This document shows, piece after piece, positions 53,165-62,414 of a stretch of DNA of 64,000 nucleotides. The stretch is from Deltaproteobacteria bacterium (GTDB lineage: Bacteria; Desulfobacterota; Binatia; JACPRU01). The position numbers and the translations under genes were made by a program. How positions within the stretch are numbered: position 1 is the first letter of the stretch; the number at the start of each line of letters is the position of its first letter. The notes below the pieces were generated by a model. It did no database searches, had not been told where the DNA came from, and worked only from the letters and a program-made list of their open reading frames with translations. The DNA lies in NCBI GenBank assembly GCA_016189835.1, contig JACPRU010000046.1, forward strand, positions 1-64,000, read 5' to 3'.

Positions 53165-55288
53165 ATGGAGCGCAGCGCCACGGCGCAGGTCCCGGAGCTC
53201 AAGGCAGCGCGTCCTCGCGAAGAGCCGGCGGAGCCCGGCCCGCTGCTCAATCGCGAGCTTTCACTGCTGGCCTTCAACCGGCGGGTCCTGGAGCAGTCGA
53301 AGGACGTCAGCACGCCGCCGCTCGAGCGCCTGCGATTCCTGACGATCGCCAGCTCGAATCTCGACGAGTTCTTCGAGATCCGCGTGGCCGGCTTGAAGCA
53401 GCAGATCGCCGCCGGCGTCAGCAAGCCGGGCCCCGACGGGCTCACGGCGCAGGCCGCGTTCGGGCGGGTGGTCGCCGCCGCGCACGATCTCGTGCAGGAG
53501 CAGTACCACGTCTTGAACGACCTCCTGCTGCCGGCGCTGGAGGCCGAGCGAATCCGCATCCTGCGCCGCAGCCTGTGGAGCGATGCGCAGCGTCGCTGGG
53601 TGAAGTCCCATTTCCTGCGCGAAGCGCTGCCCGTGCTCACGCCGATCGGGCTCGACCCCTCGCACCCCTTTCCGCGCATCCTCAACAAGAGCCTCAATTT
53701 CATCGTCACCCTCGAAGGACGCGACGCCTTCGGGCGCACCGGCGGGCGCGCCGTGGTGCAAGCGCCGCGCGTGCTGCCGCGCTTGATCCGCCTCCCTCCG
53801 GGCGTCGCCGACGGCCCCGACGACTTCATCCTGCTCTCCTCGATCATCCACGCCCACGTCGGCGAGCTCTTCCCGGGAATGAAGGTGCGCAACTGCAATC
53901 AGTTCCGCGTTACGCGCAACAGCGACCTGTGGGTCGACGAGGAGGAGACCGAGGACCTGCTCGACGCGCTCCAGGGCGAGCTGTTCCGCCGCAACTACGG
54001 CGACGAGGTTCGCCTCGAAGTGACGACGAACTCCTCCGAGGAGGTCAACGAGTTCCTGCTCGAGCAGTTCGGGCTCGGCCGCGACGACCTCTACGCGGTC
54101 GACGGACCGGTCAACTTGAACCGCCTGTCGCGCCTCCACGAGCTGGTCGATCGTCCCGATCTCAAGTACCCCGCGTTCCTGCCGAGCGTGCCGCGCCGCT
54201 TGCGCGGCGAGGTCGATCTGTTCGAGGCGATCCGCGAGCGCGACCTGCTGCTGCACCATCCCTACGAGAGCTTCTCGCCCGTGGTCGACTTCGTGCGCCG
54301 GGCGGCGCGAGATCCGAACGTGCTCGCCATCAAGCAGACGCTGTACCGCACCGGGAAGCAGAGCCCGCTGGCCGAGGCGCTGCTCGATGCGGCCCGCGCC
54401 GGCAAGGAAGTCACCGCCGTGGTCGAGCTGCGTGCCCGTTTCGACGAGGCCGAGAACATCGATCTAGCCACCAAGCTCCAGGAGCTCGGCGCCAAGGTCG
54501 TGTACGGCATCGTCGGCTACAAGACGCACGCCAAGATGCTGCTGGTGGTGCGCCGCGAGGGGGACGTGCTGCGGCGATACGTGCACGTCGGCACGGGCAA
54601 CTACCACATCGGCACCACCCGCCAGTACACCGACTTCGGCCTGCTGACCTGCAACGAGGCGGTCGGCGACGACGTGCACAACGTCTTCCAGCAGCTCACG
54701 GGCCTCGGCAAAGCGACCGGGCTGAAGAAGCTCGTGCAGTCTCCGTTCGGGCTGCATCAGATGCTGCTCGATCGGATCGCGGCCGAGACCGCGGCGGCGC
54801 GCTCGGGCAAGTCCGCCCGCATCGCCGCCAAGATGAACGCGCTCGTCGACCCGGCGATCATCCAGGCGCTGTACACGGCCTCGCGCGCGGGCGTGGGCAT
54901 CGATCTCGTCGTGCGCGGCATGTGCTGCCTGCAGCCCGGCGTGCCCGGCCTCTCCGAGAACATCCGCGTGCGCTCGATCGTCGGCCGGTTCCTCGAGCAC
55001 AGCCGAGTCTTCTACTTCTTCGCCGATGGCGCTCACCTCACGTACTGCGCGAGCGCGGATTGGATGCCGAGAAACTTCTTCGGGCGGGTCGAGATCTGCT
55101 TTCCGATCGAGGAGGCGAAGCTGCGCGAGCGCGTGGTCGAGGAAGGCCTGATGACCTATCTGGAAGACGACTCGCAGGCCTGGGAGCTGCAATCGGACGG
55201 CAGCTACCGCCGGCTCGAGCCCGCCGGCCCCGTCCCCAAGCGCGCCCAGGAGATCCTGCTCGCTCGCCTGGCGAACGCGCCGGCATGA
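53165..55288 (+). CDS. ppk1: Polyphosphate kinase 1
   Basis: 707 residues, standard length, GGAGAGGTC before the ATG. Four PPK1 domains; PLLNRELSLLAFNRRVLEQ at the start, SSNLDEFFEIRVAGLKQQI, and the PLD-like core with autophosphorylated His in GYKTHAKMLLVVRREG (about 455) and the second His in IVGRFLEHSRVFYF (about 608). KQTLYRTGKQSPLAEAL and ELRARFDEAENI are conserved. It makes polyP from ATP reversibly. It heads a cluster of polyP genes. Confidence 0.97.
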   Translation: MERSATAQVPELKAARPREEPAEPGPLLNRELSLLAFNRRVLEQSKDVSTPPLERLRFLTIASSNLDEFFEIRVAGLKQQIAAGVSKPGPDGLTAQAAFGRVVAAAHDLVQEQYHVLNDLLLPALEAERIRILRRSLWSDAQRRWVKSHFLREALPVLTPIGLDPSHPFPRILNKSLNFIVTLEGRDAFGRTGGRAVVQAPRVLPRLIRLPPGVADGPDDFILLSSIIHAHVGELFPGMKVRNCNQFRVTRNSDLWVDEEETEDLLDALQGELFRRNYGDEVRLEVTTNSSEEVNEFLLEQFGLGRDDLYAVDGPVNLNRLSRLHELVDRPDLKYPAFLPSVPRRLRGEVDLFEAIRERDLLLHHPYESFSPVVDFVRRAARDPNVLAIKQTLYRTGKQSPLAEALLDAARAGKEVTAVVELRARFDEAENIDLATKLQELGAKVVYGIVGYKTHAKMLLVVRREGDVLRRYVHVGTGNYHIGTTRQYTDFGLLTCNEAVGDDVHNVFQQLTGLGKATGLKKLVQSPFGLHQMLLDRIAAETAAARSGKSARIAAKMNALVDPAIIQALYTASRAGVGIDLVVRGMCCLQPGVPGLSENIRVRSIVGRFLEHSRVFYFFADGAHLTYCASADWMPRNFFGRVEICFPIEEAKLRERVVEEGLMTYLEDDSQAWELQSDGSYRRLEPAGPVPKRAQEILLARLANAPA

Positions 55289-55376
55289 GCCGCGGACGCC
55301 CGCGTCCCGGCCCCCCGAATCGACGGCGGCGGCGCACGCCACGCCCGGGAAGCGGCGACGACCGCGGGAGAAGAAC

Positions 55377-56345
55377 TTGACGCACGCCAAGGCTAGGAAG
55401 GAGGGAGCCGCCTCGGCGCAGGTCGCGCTCGCGCCGCTCGCCGAGCCCCCGGACGTCCCGGCGGTCCTGTCGCACGTGGTGGCGCGCCAGCTCGACGCCT
55501 TCTCGACGATCCTTCCCCGCGTGCTGACCGGAGACGACCCCGACGACGTGCACGATCTGCGCGTTTGCACCCGCCGCCTGCAGGAGACACTCGCCGTGCT
55601 GTCGTCGCCGTCGCCGTCGAGGGCCGCGGAGCGCGAGCGCCGGACGCTGCGGCGCGTGCGGCGCGCGCTCGGATCGTGGCGCAACCTCGACGTCGTGCTC
55701 GCCAAGGTCGGCGACCGCCGCCGCGCGACGCGCAGCGCCGTCAAGCGCGCCGGCTGGGGGCTGGTCCGCGACACCCTGGCGAAGCGGCGCGTCGACGAGA
55801 CCCTGCGGGCGCGCAAGCGCCTGGTGCGCGAAAGCCTCGGTGACTTTCCGGCGGAGGTCTCCGCACTCGGCGCACGGCTGCTCGGCGATTCCTCGCCGAG
55901 CGCCGCCTGGCAGGCGGTCCGCGAGCGCGTCGAGGACGCGTGGAACGCGTGGAACGACGCCCTGTCGCGCGCCAGCGAGACCCCCGGCTTGGACACCGTG
56001 CACGCGCTGCGCATCGCCACCAAGCGCCTGCGCTACCGCGTGGAGCTGGCGCGCGAGCTCGATCCGCAAGGCGCCGAGCCGGTACTGGAATGGACGCGCC
56101 GCCTCCAGAAGGATCTCGGAGACTGGCACGACCGCCAGGTGTTCCGGCAGCTCGTCGCCGAATCGCTCGCCCGGCCGCAGGTGCTGCTCGACCACCTGCC
56201 GATGGCCCGTGCCGTGCTCGACGAGCTCGAGGGCGGGCGCCGTCCGGCGCCACCCGACGACTCCGCCCCGCTCGCCCGCATCGCCGCCGAGGAAGGGCGC
56301 GCGGCGTTCGAGACGTGGCTGGCGCGCGCCCGCGAGCGGATCTGA
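55377..56345 (+). CDS. CHAD domain protein
   Basis: 322 residues from a TTG with GGGAGAAG upstream. CHAD domains are helical, His-rich and bind polyphosphate. Signature parts: DPDDVHDLRVCTRRLQETLAVL and TVHALRIATKRLRYRVELARE, two HxxRxxxRR/K-type helices, and QKDLGDWHDRQVF. Lies between ppk1 and ppx, which fits a polyP granule or polyP-binding role. Confidence 0.93.
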   Translation: MTHAKARKEGAASAQVALAPLAEPPDVPAVLSHVVARQLDAFSTILPRVLTGDDPDDVHDLRVCTRRLQETLAVLSSPSPSRAAERERRTLRRVRRALGSWRNLDVVLAKVGDRRRATRSAVKRAGWGLVRDTLAKRRVDETLRARKRLVRESLGDFPAEVSALGARLLGDSSPSAAWQAVRERVEDAWNAWNDALSRASETPGLDTVHALRIATKRLRYRVELARELDPQGAEPVLEWTRRLQKDLGDWHDRQVFRQLVAESLARPQVLLDHLPMARAVLDELEGGRRPAPPDDSAPLARIAAEEGRAAFETWLARARERI

Positions 56346-56447
56346 CCGCGGCGTCGCCCGCCCCCCCCACCACGGCGGCGCATCGCCGCGCGGCGATCTG
56401 GCGTTCTCCGTGCCGAGAGGCAATATGGACCGGCCGCCTCCCGCACC

Positions 56448-58007
56448 ATGAAGATCGCCGCCATCGACATCGGGTCCAACTCCATCCACGTGGTCGTGGC
56501 GCGCGTCAGCCGCAACGGTTTCCGGATCGTCGACCGCGCCAAGGAGATGGTCGGCCTCGGCCGCTCCACGCTGACCACCGGCCGTCTCTCGCCGGCGGCG
56601 ATCGACACCGGCTTCCGCACGCTCGATACCTTCCAGCGGCTGGCCGAGAAGCACCATGCGGATCCAATCCTGGCCGTCGCCACCAGCGCCGTGCGCGAGG
56701 CGCGCAACGGCGGCGAGTTCGCCCTGCGCGTGTGGGAGCGCCTCGGCCTGCACATCGACGTGATCACCGGCGCGGAGGAGGCGCGGCTGATCTTCCTCGC
56801 CGCGGCCCATGCGCTCGACTTTCACCGCCAGCGCGCGCTCGTCGTCGACGTCGGCGGCGGCAGCGTCGAGATCATCGCCGGCGAGGGCCGCCGCGTGCGC
56901 TGGAGCGAGAGCCTGAAGCTCGGCGTCGTGCGGCTGACCGAGCGATTCCTCAAGTCGGACCCGCCGCTGCCGCGCGAGGTGGCCGCGCTGCGCGCGCACG
57001 CGGGCCGCATGCTGGCGCCGGTCTTCCGGCGCGTGCGCCGCCTGCGTCCGACCCTGATCGCCGGCACCTCCGGAACGCTCCTCAACTTGACGGCGATGGC
57101 GGCGGCGCTCGAGCTCGGCAAACCGCCGGCGCGCGTGCACAACCGGGTGCTGCGCTGGCGCGGCCTCGAGGCCGTGCGGCGATGCGTGCTCGGCAGCTCG
57201 GCCGAGCAGCGCGCCCGGCTGCGCGGCCTGGACCGCCGCCGCGTCGACCTGATCGCCGCCGGCGCGGTGCTCGCCGAGACGCTGCTGCGCGGCTTCCAGG
57301 CGACGACGATGCGCGCCTGCGACTGGGCGCTGCGCGAAGGCATCCTGCTCGATTTCATCGCCCGGCACCCCGAGGAGGTCGCCGCCGTGGATCGCATTCC
57401 CGACCTGCGCCGGCGCAGCGTCCTCCACCTGGCCGACCGCCTGCGCTCCGACGACGCGCATGGCCGCCACGTCGCCGGGCTGGCGCTCAAGCTCTTCGAC
57501 GCGACCCGCCGCATGCACCGGCTCGGCGCCTCCGAGCGCGAGCTGCTCGAGTTCGCCGCCCGGCTGCACGACGTCGGCCTCTACGTCAATCACAGCAAGC
57601 ATCACCGCCATTCCCAGTACCTGATCCGCAACGGCGAGCTGCGCGGATTCACGCCGGAGGAGATCGCAGTGATCGCCGCCATCGCGCGCTTCCACAAGGG
57701 CGCGCCGCCCCGTCCGTCCCACGAGGATCTCGCCGAGCTGTCCCCCGAGGCGCGCCGCCTGGTGATCCAGCTGACGGCGATCGTGCGCGTGGCGGACAGC
57801 TTCGACCGCAGCCATCACGGCGTGGTCCGCGACCTGCGGGTGGCGCGTCGCGACGGCACGCTGCGCATCCGGCTCGACACCGCGGGGCGCGATGCGGCGC
57901 TCGAGCTGTGGGGCGCCGAGCGCAAGTCCGACCTCTGGGAGAGGTGCTTCGGCGTCGACCTGCAGTTCGACATCGAGGGCGCGAAGCGGCCGAATGCGCG
58001 ACGGTGA
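56448..58007 (+). CDS. ppx: Exopolyphosphatase, Ppx/GppA family with HD-type C-domain
   Basis: 519 residues. Actin-like ATPase fold: AAIDIGSNSIHVVVARV (phosphate 1), AVATSAVREARNGGEF, LVVDVGGGSVEIIAG (phosphate 2), AGTSGTLLNLT. The C-terminal domain has an HD-like ARLHDVGLYVNHSKHHRHSQYLI. Ppx hydrolyses terminal phosphates of polyP; some members act on pppGpp. Context with ppk1 and CHAD supports polyP. Confidence 0.94.
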   Translation: MKIAAIDIGSNSIHVVVARVSRNGFRIVDRAKEMVGLGRSTLTTGRLSPAAIDTGFRTLDTFQRLAEKHHADPILAVATSAVREARNGGEFALRVWERLGLHIDVITGAEEARLIFLAAAHALDFHRQRALVVDVGGGSVEIIAGEGRRVRWSESLKLGVVRLTERFLKSDPPLPREVAALRAHAGRMLAPVFRRVRRLRPTLIAGTSGTLLNLTAMAAALELGKPPARVHNRVLRWRGLEAVRRCVLGSSAEQRARLRGLDRRRVDLIAAGAVLAETLLRGFQATTMRACDWALREGILLDFIARHPEEVAAVDRIPDLRRRSVLHLADRLRSDDAHGRHVAGLALKLFDATRRMHRLGASERELLEFAARLHDVGLYVNHSKHHRHSQYLIRNGELRGFTPEEIAVIAAIARFHKGAPPRPSHEDLAELSPEARRLVIQLTAIVRVADSFDRSHHGVVRDLRVARRDGTLRIRLDTAGRDAALELWGAERKSDLWERCFGVDLQFDIEGAKRPNARR

Positions 58008-58055
58008 GGAGGAACGCCCCGCGCGCCGCGGCTCGACGACGACTCCGCGGCAGAC

Positions 58056-58739
58056 CTACGGTGAGTCCCTCGACGCGGCGGCTCCGCGCGGCCGGCGCGG
58101 CGGGCCGATCCCAGCCCAGCGCAGCGCCCGCACCAGCTTGGAGCCGAGCGCGGGCCGCAGGTCGTAGTCGCGGCGAAGCGCCTGCACCAGGCGCTCGAGA
58201 TCCCGTTCGCCGCCACCGAGCAGCTCGACTTCCACCTCGTGGGAGCGCCGGCTGGTCCGCCGGTCGCCCGCGGTGCCGGGAGCGAAAAATCGCACCTCGT
58301 CGAGGTCGATCTCGCCGAGCGGCGCCGTCCCGGGGCCGCGCAGCGCGAGCAGCGCGCGGCGGCGGATGCGGGTGCCGACCAGCGGCCACAGCGGCCGGTC
58401 CGCCGTCCACGGCGCCAGCCGCGCCCGCAGCGCGAGGCGCCGCGGGACGAACGGCAGCTCGGGCATTCGCCGCTGCCGCCAGGTGAGCTCCGGCCGGCGA
58501 TGCACGACGCCGGCGATCTCGCCGGGCAGTTTGATCGTCAGCTCCACGCCGTCGGGCGCTCGGCGGATGCGAAACGCGATGCCAGCGCGCAGCAGGTCGT
58601 GGCGGCGGGTGTCGAGATAGAGGGTCTCGAGGTCGCGCGCGCCGACCGGCCGCAGCGCGTAGCCGGCCAGCCGCCGCCGGCCGGCGATCGCGTCGAGGAT
58701 CGCGCCGCGCGGCGCGCGGAGCTTGGCTTCGATCTCCAT
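58056..58739 (-). CDS. CYTH domain triphosphate-binding protein
   Basis: 227 residues. The ExExK motif MEIEAKL opens the tunnel fold; Arg/Lys-rich strands follow (AFRIRRAPDGVELTIKLPG, and SHEVEVELLGGG with Glu). CYTH proteins act as inorganic triphosphatases or adenylyl cyclases; next to polyP genes a tripolyphosphatase is likelier. Its start faces the sixA start only 23 bases away. Confidence 0.87.
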   Translation of the reverse strand: MEIEAKLRAPRGAILDAIAGRRRLAGYALRPVGARDLETLYLDTRRHDLLRAGIAFRIRRAPDGVELTIKLPGEIAGVVHRRPELTWRQRRMPELPFVPRRLALRARLAPWTADRPLWPLVGTRIRRRALLALRGPGTAPLGEIDLDEVRFFAPGTAGDRRTSRRSHEVEVELLGGGERDLERLVQALRRDYDLRPALGSKLVRALRWAGIGPPRRPRGAAASRDSP

Positions 58740-58762
58740 CGCCGTTATGCCTGTTTCCTATC

Positions 58763-59266
58763 ATGATGCTCTATCTGGTGCGCCACGCCGTCGCCGAAGA
58801 GTCGTCCTCCAGCGGACGGGACGCCGACCGTGCGCTCACCGCCGACGGCAAGGCCAAGATGCGGCGCGCCGCCGCCGGCCTGGCCGCACTGGAGGTCCGG
58901 ATCGACCGCATCCTCACCAGCCCGTACCGCCGCGCCGTGGAGACCGCGGAGATCCTCGCCTCCGTGCTCGGCGGGGTCGAGACGCGGGTCCTCCCCGAGC
59001 TCGCCGCGGGGGCCGATCCATCGGCCGTCCTCGCCTCGCTGCGCGCGCATCGCCAGATCGACGCTCTGGCACTGGTCGGCCATCAGCCGGATCTCGGCTA
59101 CCTCGCCTCGCTGGTGATGACCGGCGCCGCCGACGCCTGTCCGCTGCCGTTCAAGAAGGGCGCCGTCGCCTGCCTCGAGGTCGCCGTGCCCCGCGGCGCG
59201 CTGCGCGGCGAGCTGTCCTGGTTCCTGACCCCGAAGCAGCTCCGGGTGGCGGGCGGCGCCGAGTAG
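58763..59266 (+). CDS. sixA: SixA-type phosphohistidine phosphatase
   Basis: 167 residues. RHG catalytic His in LYLVRHAVAEE and the second His in ALVGHQPDLGYLASLVMTG; Arg in TSPYRRAVETAEIL. SixA removes phosphate from phosphohistidines in phosphorelays. It pairs often with CHAD/CYTH/ppk genes. ATG 58766 is an equal alternative. Confidence 0.9.
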   Translation: MMLYLVRHAVAEESSSSGRDADRALTADGKAKMRRAAAGLAALEVRIDRILTSPYRRAVETAEILASVLGGVETRVLPELAAGADPSAVLASLRAHRQIDALALVGHQPDLGYLASLVMTGAADACPLPFKKGAVACLEVAVPRGALRGELSWFLTPKQLRVAGGAE

Positions 59267-59270
59267 CCGA

Positions 59271-59876
59271 TCAGCCTTCGGTCGCCCGGCTCGCCGCCTC
59301 GAGCAGGCTGCGGATCATGCGAAACGTGAGGCCCCAGATCGTCCGCTCTCCGTAGACGTAGGCGGGCAGCCGCATCGGCTGGCCGTCGATCCGGTGCTCG
59401 ACGAGCGACTCGTTCTCGGGAGCGGCGAGAAACGACAGCGGCACCCACAGCACGCTCTGCACCTCGTGGTTCGGCCGCGGCTCCACCGGCTGCTCGAGGG
59501 CGAACACGAACGGGCTGATCACCAGCGGCAGGTGCCGGCCGCGAGCGACGCCCTGGATCTCGTCGAGCGCGGCGATCAGGCGGCCCTCGCGGCCGAGATC
59601 GATGCCCACCTCCTCGTCGACTTCACGCAGCACCGTGCCGAGCACGTCCGGATCCTCGGGGTCCATGCGCCCGCCGGGGAAGCCCATGTGCCCCGACCAG
59701 GGATCGCCGTCGACCTCGGCGCGGTGGATGAAGAAGAGATGCAGGTCGTCGGGCCGCGGATCGAGGATCATGCCGACGGCCGCGCGCGTCGGGAAGCCGT
59801 CGAGCGCGACGCGTTGCGGCCGATGCCGGCGCAGCGCCCGCTCCAGCGACTCGAGCTTGCGGCGAGAGCGCTCCAC
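59271..59876 (-). CDS. Nudix hydrolase (CoA pyrophosphatase-like)
   Basis: 201 residues from a GTG at 59876 (no clear ribosome site). The Nudix box is FPGGRMDPEDPDVLGTVLREVDEEVGI, with REVDEEVGI intact. The preceding DLHLFFIHRAEVDGDPWSGHMGFPGG and later LPLVISPFVF resemble NudL-type CoA diphosphatases. Convergent with sixA, four bases apart. Confidence 0.87.
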   Translation of the reverse strand: MERSRRKLESLERALRRHRPQRVALDGFPTRAAVGMILDPRPDDLHLFFIHRAEVDGDPWSGHMGFPGGRMDPEDPDVLGTVLREVDEEVGIDLGREGRLIAALDEIQGVARGRHLPLVISPFVFALEQPVEPRPNHEVQSVLWVPLSFLAAPENESLVEHRIDGQPMRLPAYVYGERTIWGLTFRMIRSLLEAASRATEG

Positions 59877-59908
59877 GGCGAGATTTTGCCACTCGCGCGG
59901 TGCGGATA

Positions 59909-60529
59909 CTACCCGGCGGGGCAGAGCCGCGCGGCGGCCGCGGCGACCGCCTCGCGCAGCCCCTCGTAGTCCCGGGTGACCGGGAACGCGGGAAACTCGC
60001 GAACCACGTTGTCCGGCGGCCGGAACAGGATGCCTGCGTCCGCCGCCGCCAGCATCGCCGTGTCGTTGTAGGAGTCGCCGACGGCGACGACCCGAAACTC
60101 GAGCGCGTGCAGCGCCTCGACCGCCTTGCGCTTGCCGTCCGGCTGCCGCAGCCGGTAACCGGCGATCCGGCCCCGCGCATCGATCTCGAGCGTGTTGCAG
60201 AACAGGGTCGGCCAGCCGAGCTTGCGCATCAGCGGCTTGGAAAACTGGTCGAAGGTGTCCGAGAGGACGACGACCTGAAAGCGCTCGCGCAGCCAGTCGA
60301 GAAACCCCCGCGCGTCGGGGAGCGGCTCCATCGTGCCGATCACCCGCTGGATGTCGACGAGCCCGAGGGCATGTCGGTCGAGGATCTCGATGCGCTGGCG
60401 CATCAGCTTGTCGTAGTCGGGCTCGTCGCGGGTGGTGCGGCGAAGCTCGCCGATGCCGGTGCGCTCGGCGACGTTGATCCAAATCTCCGGAACGAGCACG
60501 CCCTCGAGGTCGAGACAGGCGACGAGCAT
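59909..60529 (-). CDS. thrH: HAD-family phosphoserine phosphatase/homoserine phosphotransferase
   Basis: 206 residues from ATG 60529. [26 protein letters not shown] and [16 protein letters not shown] match ThrH exactly in plan; the HAD motif I is DLEG in place of the usual Dx[15 protein letters not shown] (motif II) and [13 protein letters not shown] (motif IV) follow. ThrH acts on phosphoserine and can pass phosphate to homoserine, linking Ser and Thr synthesis. Confidence 0.92.
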   Translation of the reverse strand: MLVACLDLEGVLVPEIWINVAERTGIGELRRTTRDEPDYDKLMRQRIEILDRHALGLVDIQRVIGTMEPLPDARGFLDWLRERFQVVVLSDTFDQFSKPLMRKLGWPTLFCNTLEIDARGRIAGYRLRQPDGKRKAVEALHALEFRVVAVGDSYNDTAMLAAADAGILFRPPDNVVREFPAFPVTRDYEGLREAVAAAAARLCPAG

Positions 60530-60579
60530 GGGCGCGAACCTATGCGGGCCGCCGCGGGAGCGCAAACCGAGCGGGCCGC

Positions 60580-61347
60580 TCACGCCGATCGCGTCTCGCT
60601 CAGCTCGAGCGCCTTGGCGTACTTGAGGAAGACGTAGAACCCGGCGGTGGCCGCCACGAACAAGCCCGGCCACCCCTCGAGCACGCCGCGGTCGATGACC
60701 AGCGAGCGGAAGAACCGCCACGCCGGTCCGACCAGCAGCCGTCGCCTCTTCACGGCCCCGCGCTTCAGTGTCTCGACCGCGGAGATGTCGGTCAGGCGAT
60801 TGACGGTCAGCAGGTGCTGCGAGACGTCGGCATAGGTGAAATGGAGGAGGCTGCCGGAGAGCCGGCGCGTCCGGCCGCGCACCAGCACCTTCTCGTGAGG
60901 GTTCACGCCTCCCCACGTAGCCTTACGGCGGCGAAACAGGCGCAGGCGGTAGTCCGGGTACCAGCCGCCGCGGTACCACCACCGGCCCAGGTAGTGCACC
61001 AGCCGCGGCACGTAGAAGCCGTCGACGCCCGGCGCGCCGTCGGCCAGCTCGCGCTGGATCTCGGCGTGCAACTCCGGCGATACACGCTCGTCGGCGTCGA
61101 GGTTGAGGACCCATTCGAGCCGTGCCTGGTCGAGCGCGAACTGCTTCTGCTCGCGGTAGCCCGGCCAGTCGCGGACGAAGATGCGGTCGGTGAACTCGCG
61201 TACGATCTCCCGGGTGCGATCCGTCGAGCGAGCATCGACCACGACGACCTCGTCGCACCAGGAAACGCTCTCCAGGCAGGCGCGGATGTTGTCCTCCTCG
61301 TTCAGACAGACGACGATCGCGGAAATCTGGGGCCGCGTGCGTTCCAT
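60580..61347 (-). CDS. waaE: Glycosyltransferase family 2, WaaE/KdtX-like
   Basis: 255 residues. GT-A fold with [34 protein letters not shown] (D-x-S-T-D) and [16 protein letters not shown] (DxD). [13 protein letters not shown] and [19 protein letters not shown] are typical of the LPS-core beta-1,4-glucosyltransferases WaaE/KdtX. It would act on inner-core heptose. Confidence 0.88.
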   Translation of the reverse strand: MERTRPQISAIVVCLNEEDNIRACLESVSWCDEVVVVDARSTDRTREIVREFTDRIFVRDWPGYREQKQFALDQARLEWVLNLDADERVSPELHAEIQRELADGAPGVDGFYVPRLVHYLGRWWYRGGWYPDYRLRLFRRRKATWGGVNPHEKVLVRGRTRRLSGSLLHFTYADVSQHLLTVNRLTDISAVETLKRGAVKRRRLLVGPAWRFFRSLVIDRGVLEGWPGLFVAATAGFYVFLKYAKALELSETRSA

Positions 61348-61532
61348 TGGCCGGCGCGTCGACTGTCCGCCGCGCCCCGGGGGCTGTCAACCGCCAGGCC
61401 GCCGTCGTGCCGGGCCGCCGTCGCCGGGCCGCCGCAATCGCCGACCGAGCCTACCCGAGCCCCGCCGGGCGGTTCCCTTGGCGGGCCAGTTGAGGCAAGG
61501 TGGAGCGGCGAACGTGCGCTAGGAGGTGCCCG

Positions 61533-61973
61533 ATGTTGAATGCCGGCGACACCGCGCCATCCTTCCGTCTGACCAGTCACGAGGGCAAGACCGTGGCGCT
61601 CGACGACCTGCGCGGCAAGAAGGTCCTGCTGTGGTTCTATCCGAAGGCCGACACCCCGGGTTGAACGATCGAGGGCAAAGGGCTCCGGGATCGAGCCCGA
61701 GAGTTCGCGCAGAAGAACATCGTAATTCTCGGCGCGAGCTTCGACGACGTGACGGCCAACGCGGCCTTCGCTGCGAAGTTCTCCTTTCCCTTCCCGCTCC
61801 TCTGCGATACCGACCGCCGGCTCGGCCTGGCCTACGGTGCTTGTGACGACGCCGCCGCCGGCTACGCCAAGCGCATCTCCTACCTGATCGACGAGCAGGG
61901 AAGGATCCTCAAGGCTTACGCCAAGGTCCAGCCCGCGGACCATCCCGACGAGGTGTTGCGGCACGCGGGCTGA
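61533..61973 (+). CDS. Selenocysteine-containing peroxiredoxin (PrxQ/BCP-like)
   Basis: A 147-codon frame from ATG 61533 (GGAGGTG upstream) interrupted by a single TGA at codon 44 that falls exactly at the peroxidatic Cys: YPKADTPG-U-TIEG, where peroxiredoxin Q has TPGCT. Both sides are well-conserved peroxiredoxin: MLNAGDTAPSFRLTSHEGK and LRDRAREFAQKNIVILGASF, FPFPLLCDTDRRLGLAYGA. No resolving Cys follows five residues later. A SECIS-like hairpin overlaps and follows the UGA. The ORF track split this gene. It reduces peroxides using thiol donors. Confidence 0.9.
61662..61707 (+). promoter_or_regulatory. Putative bacterial SECIS element
   Basis: UGAAC (61662-61666) can pair with GUUCG (61703-61707) at the base, and GGGCUC (61680-61685) pairs with GAGCCC (61693-61698) at the top around loop CGGGAUC. 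The apical loop begins 21 bases after the UGA and has a G in its first two bases, as in bacterial SECIS elements that recruit SelB. Confidence 0.75.
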
Positions 61974-62117
61974 GCTACCGAGCCGCAATACGCCGGCGGC
62001 ACCGGGCGTTTTCTCACGCTCGCTCCCATCACCCGCGACCGGGCGACACCTGCAACGGGCCGGGCGCGCCGGGCCGCGTTGACGCTCCCGGAAGAAACCG
62101 CTTTAAGTACCGATCCG

Positions 62118-62354
62118 ATGCCTCGACAGCTGCGGGCGGCCTGGCAGGCCTGGAAGCGGATCGCCCAGAGGATCGCCCACTTCCAGTCGCAGGTTCTGTT
62201 CGGCCTGCTGTACTTCGTGGTGGTCGCGCCGTTCGCGATCGGCCTCAAGCTGTTCTCCGATCCGCTGCGCATCAAGCACAAGTCTGCGCCTAGCTGGTGG
62301 CGCGAGCACCCCCGCCAGACGCTCACGCTGGAGGACGCGCATCGGCAGTCCTGA
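62118..62354 (+). CDS. Small membrane protein associated with carbamoyltransferase
   Basis: 78 residues. A basic amphipathic start (QLRAAWQAWKRIAQRIAHFQS) is followed by one helix (VLFGLLYFVVVAPFAIGLKLF) and DPLRIKHKSAPSWWREH. I recall similar single-helix proteins upstream of NodU-type carbamoyltransferases in polysaccharide loci (with SxtJ-like relatives). Start choice: ATG 62118; a TTG at 62079 is possible. No ribosome site is obvious. Confidence 0.75.
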   Translation: MPRQLRAAWQAWKRIAQRIAHFQSQVLFGLLYFVVVAPFAIGLKLFSDPLRIKHKSAPSWWREHPRQTLTLEDAHRQS

Positions 62355-62414
62355 CGCCGCCGTGCGCGTCTCACCGGCCTCCCTCGGCCGGGCGCCCCGG
62401 TCGCTCGTGCAACC

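Noticed and set aside
61400-61445. GCCGCC-rich tract before the peroxiredoxin as a regulatory repeat
   Set aside because: Composition bias explains it; no consistent unit or hairpin with defined borders.
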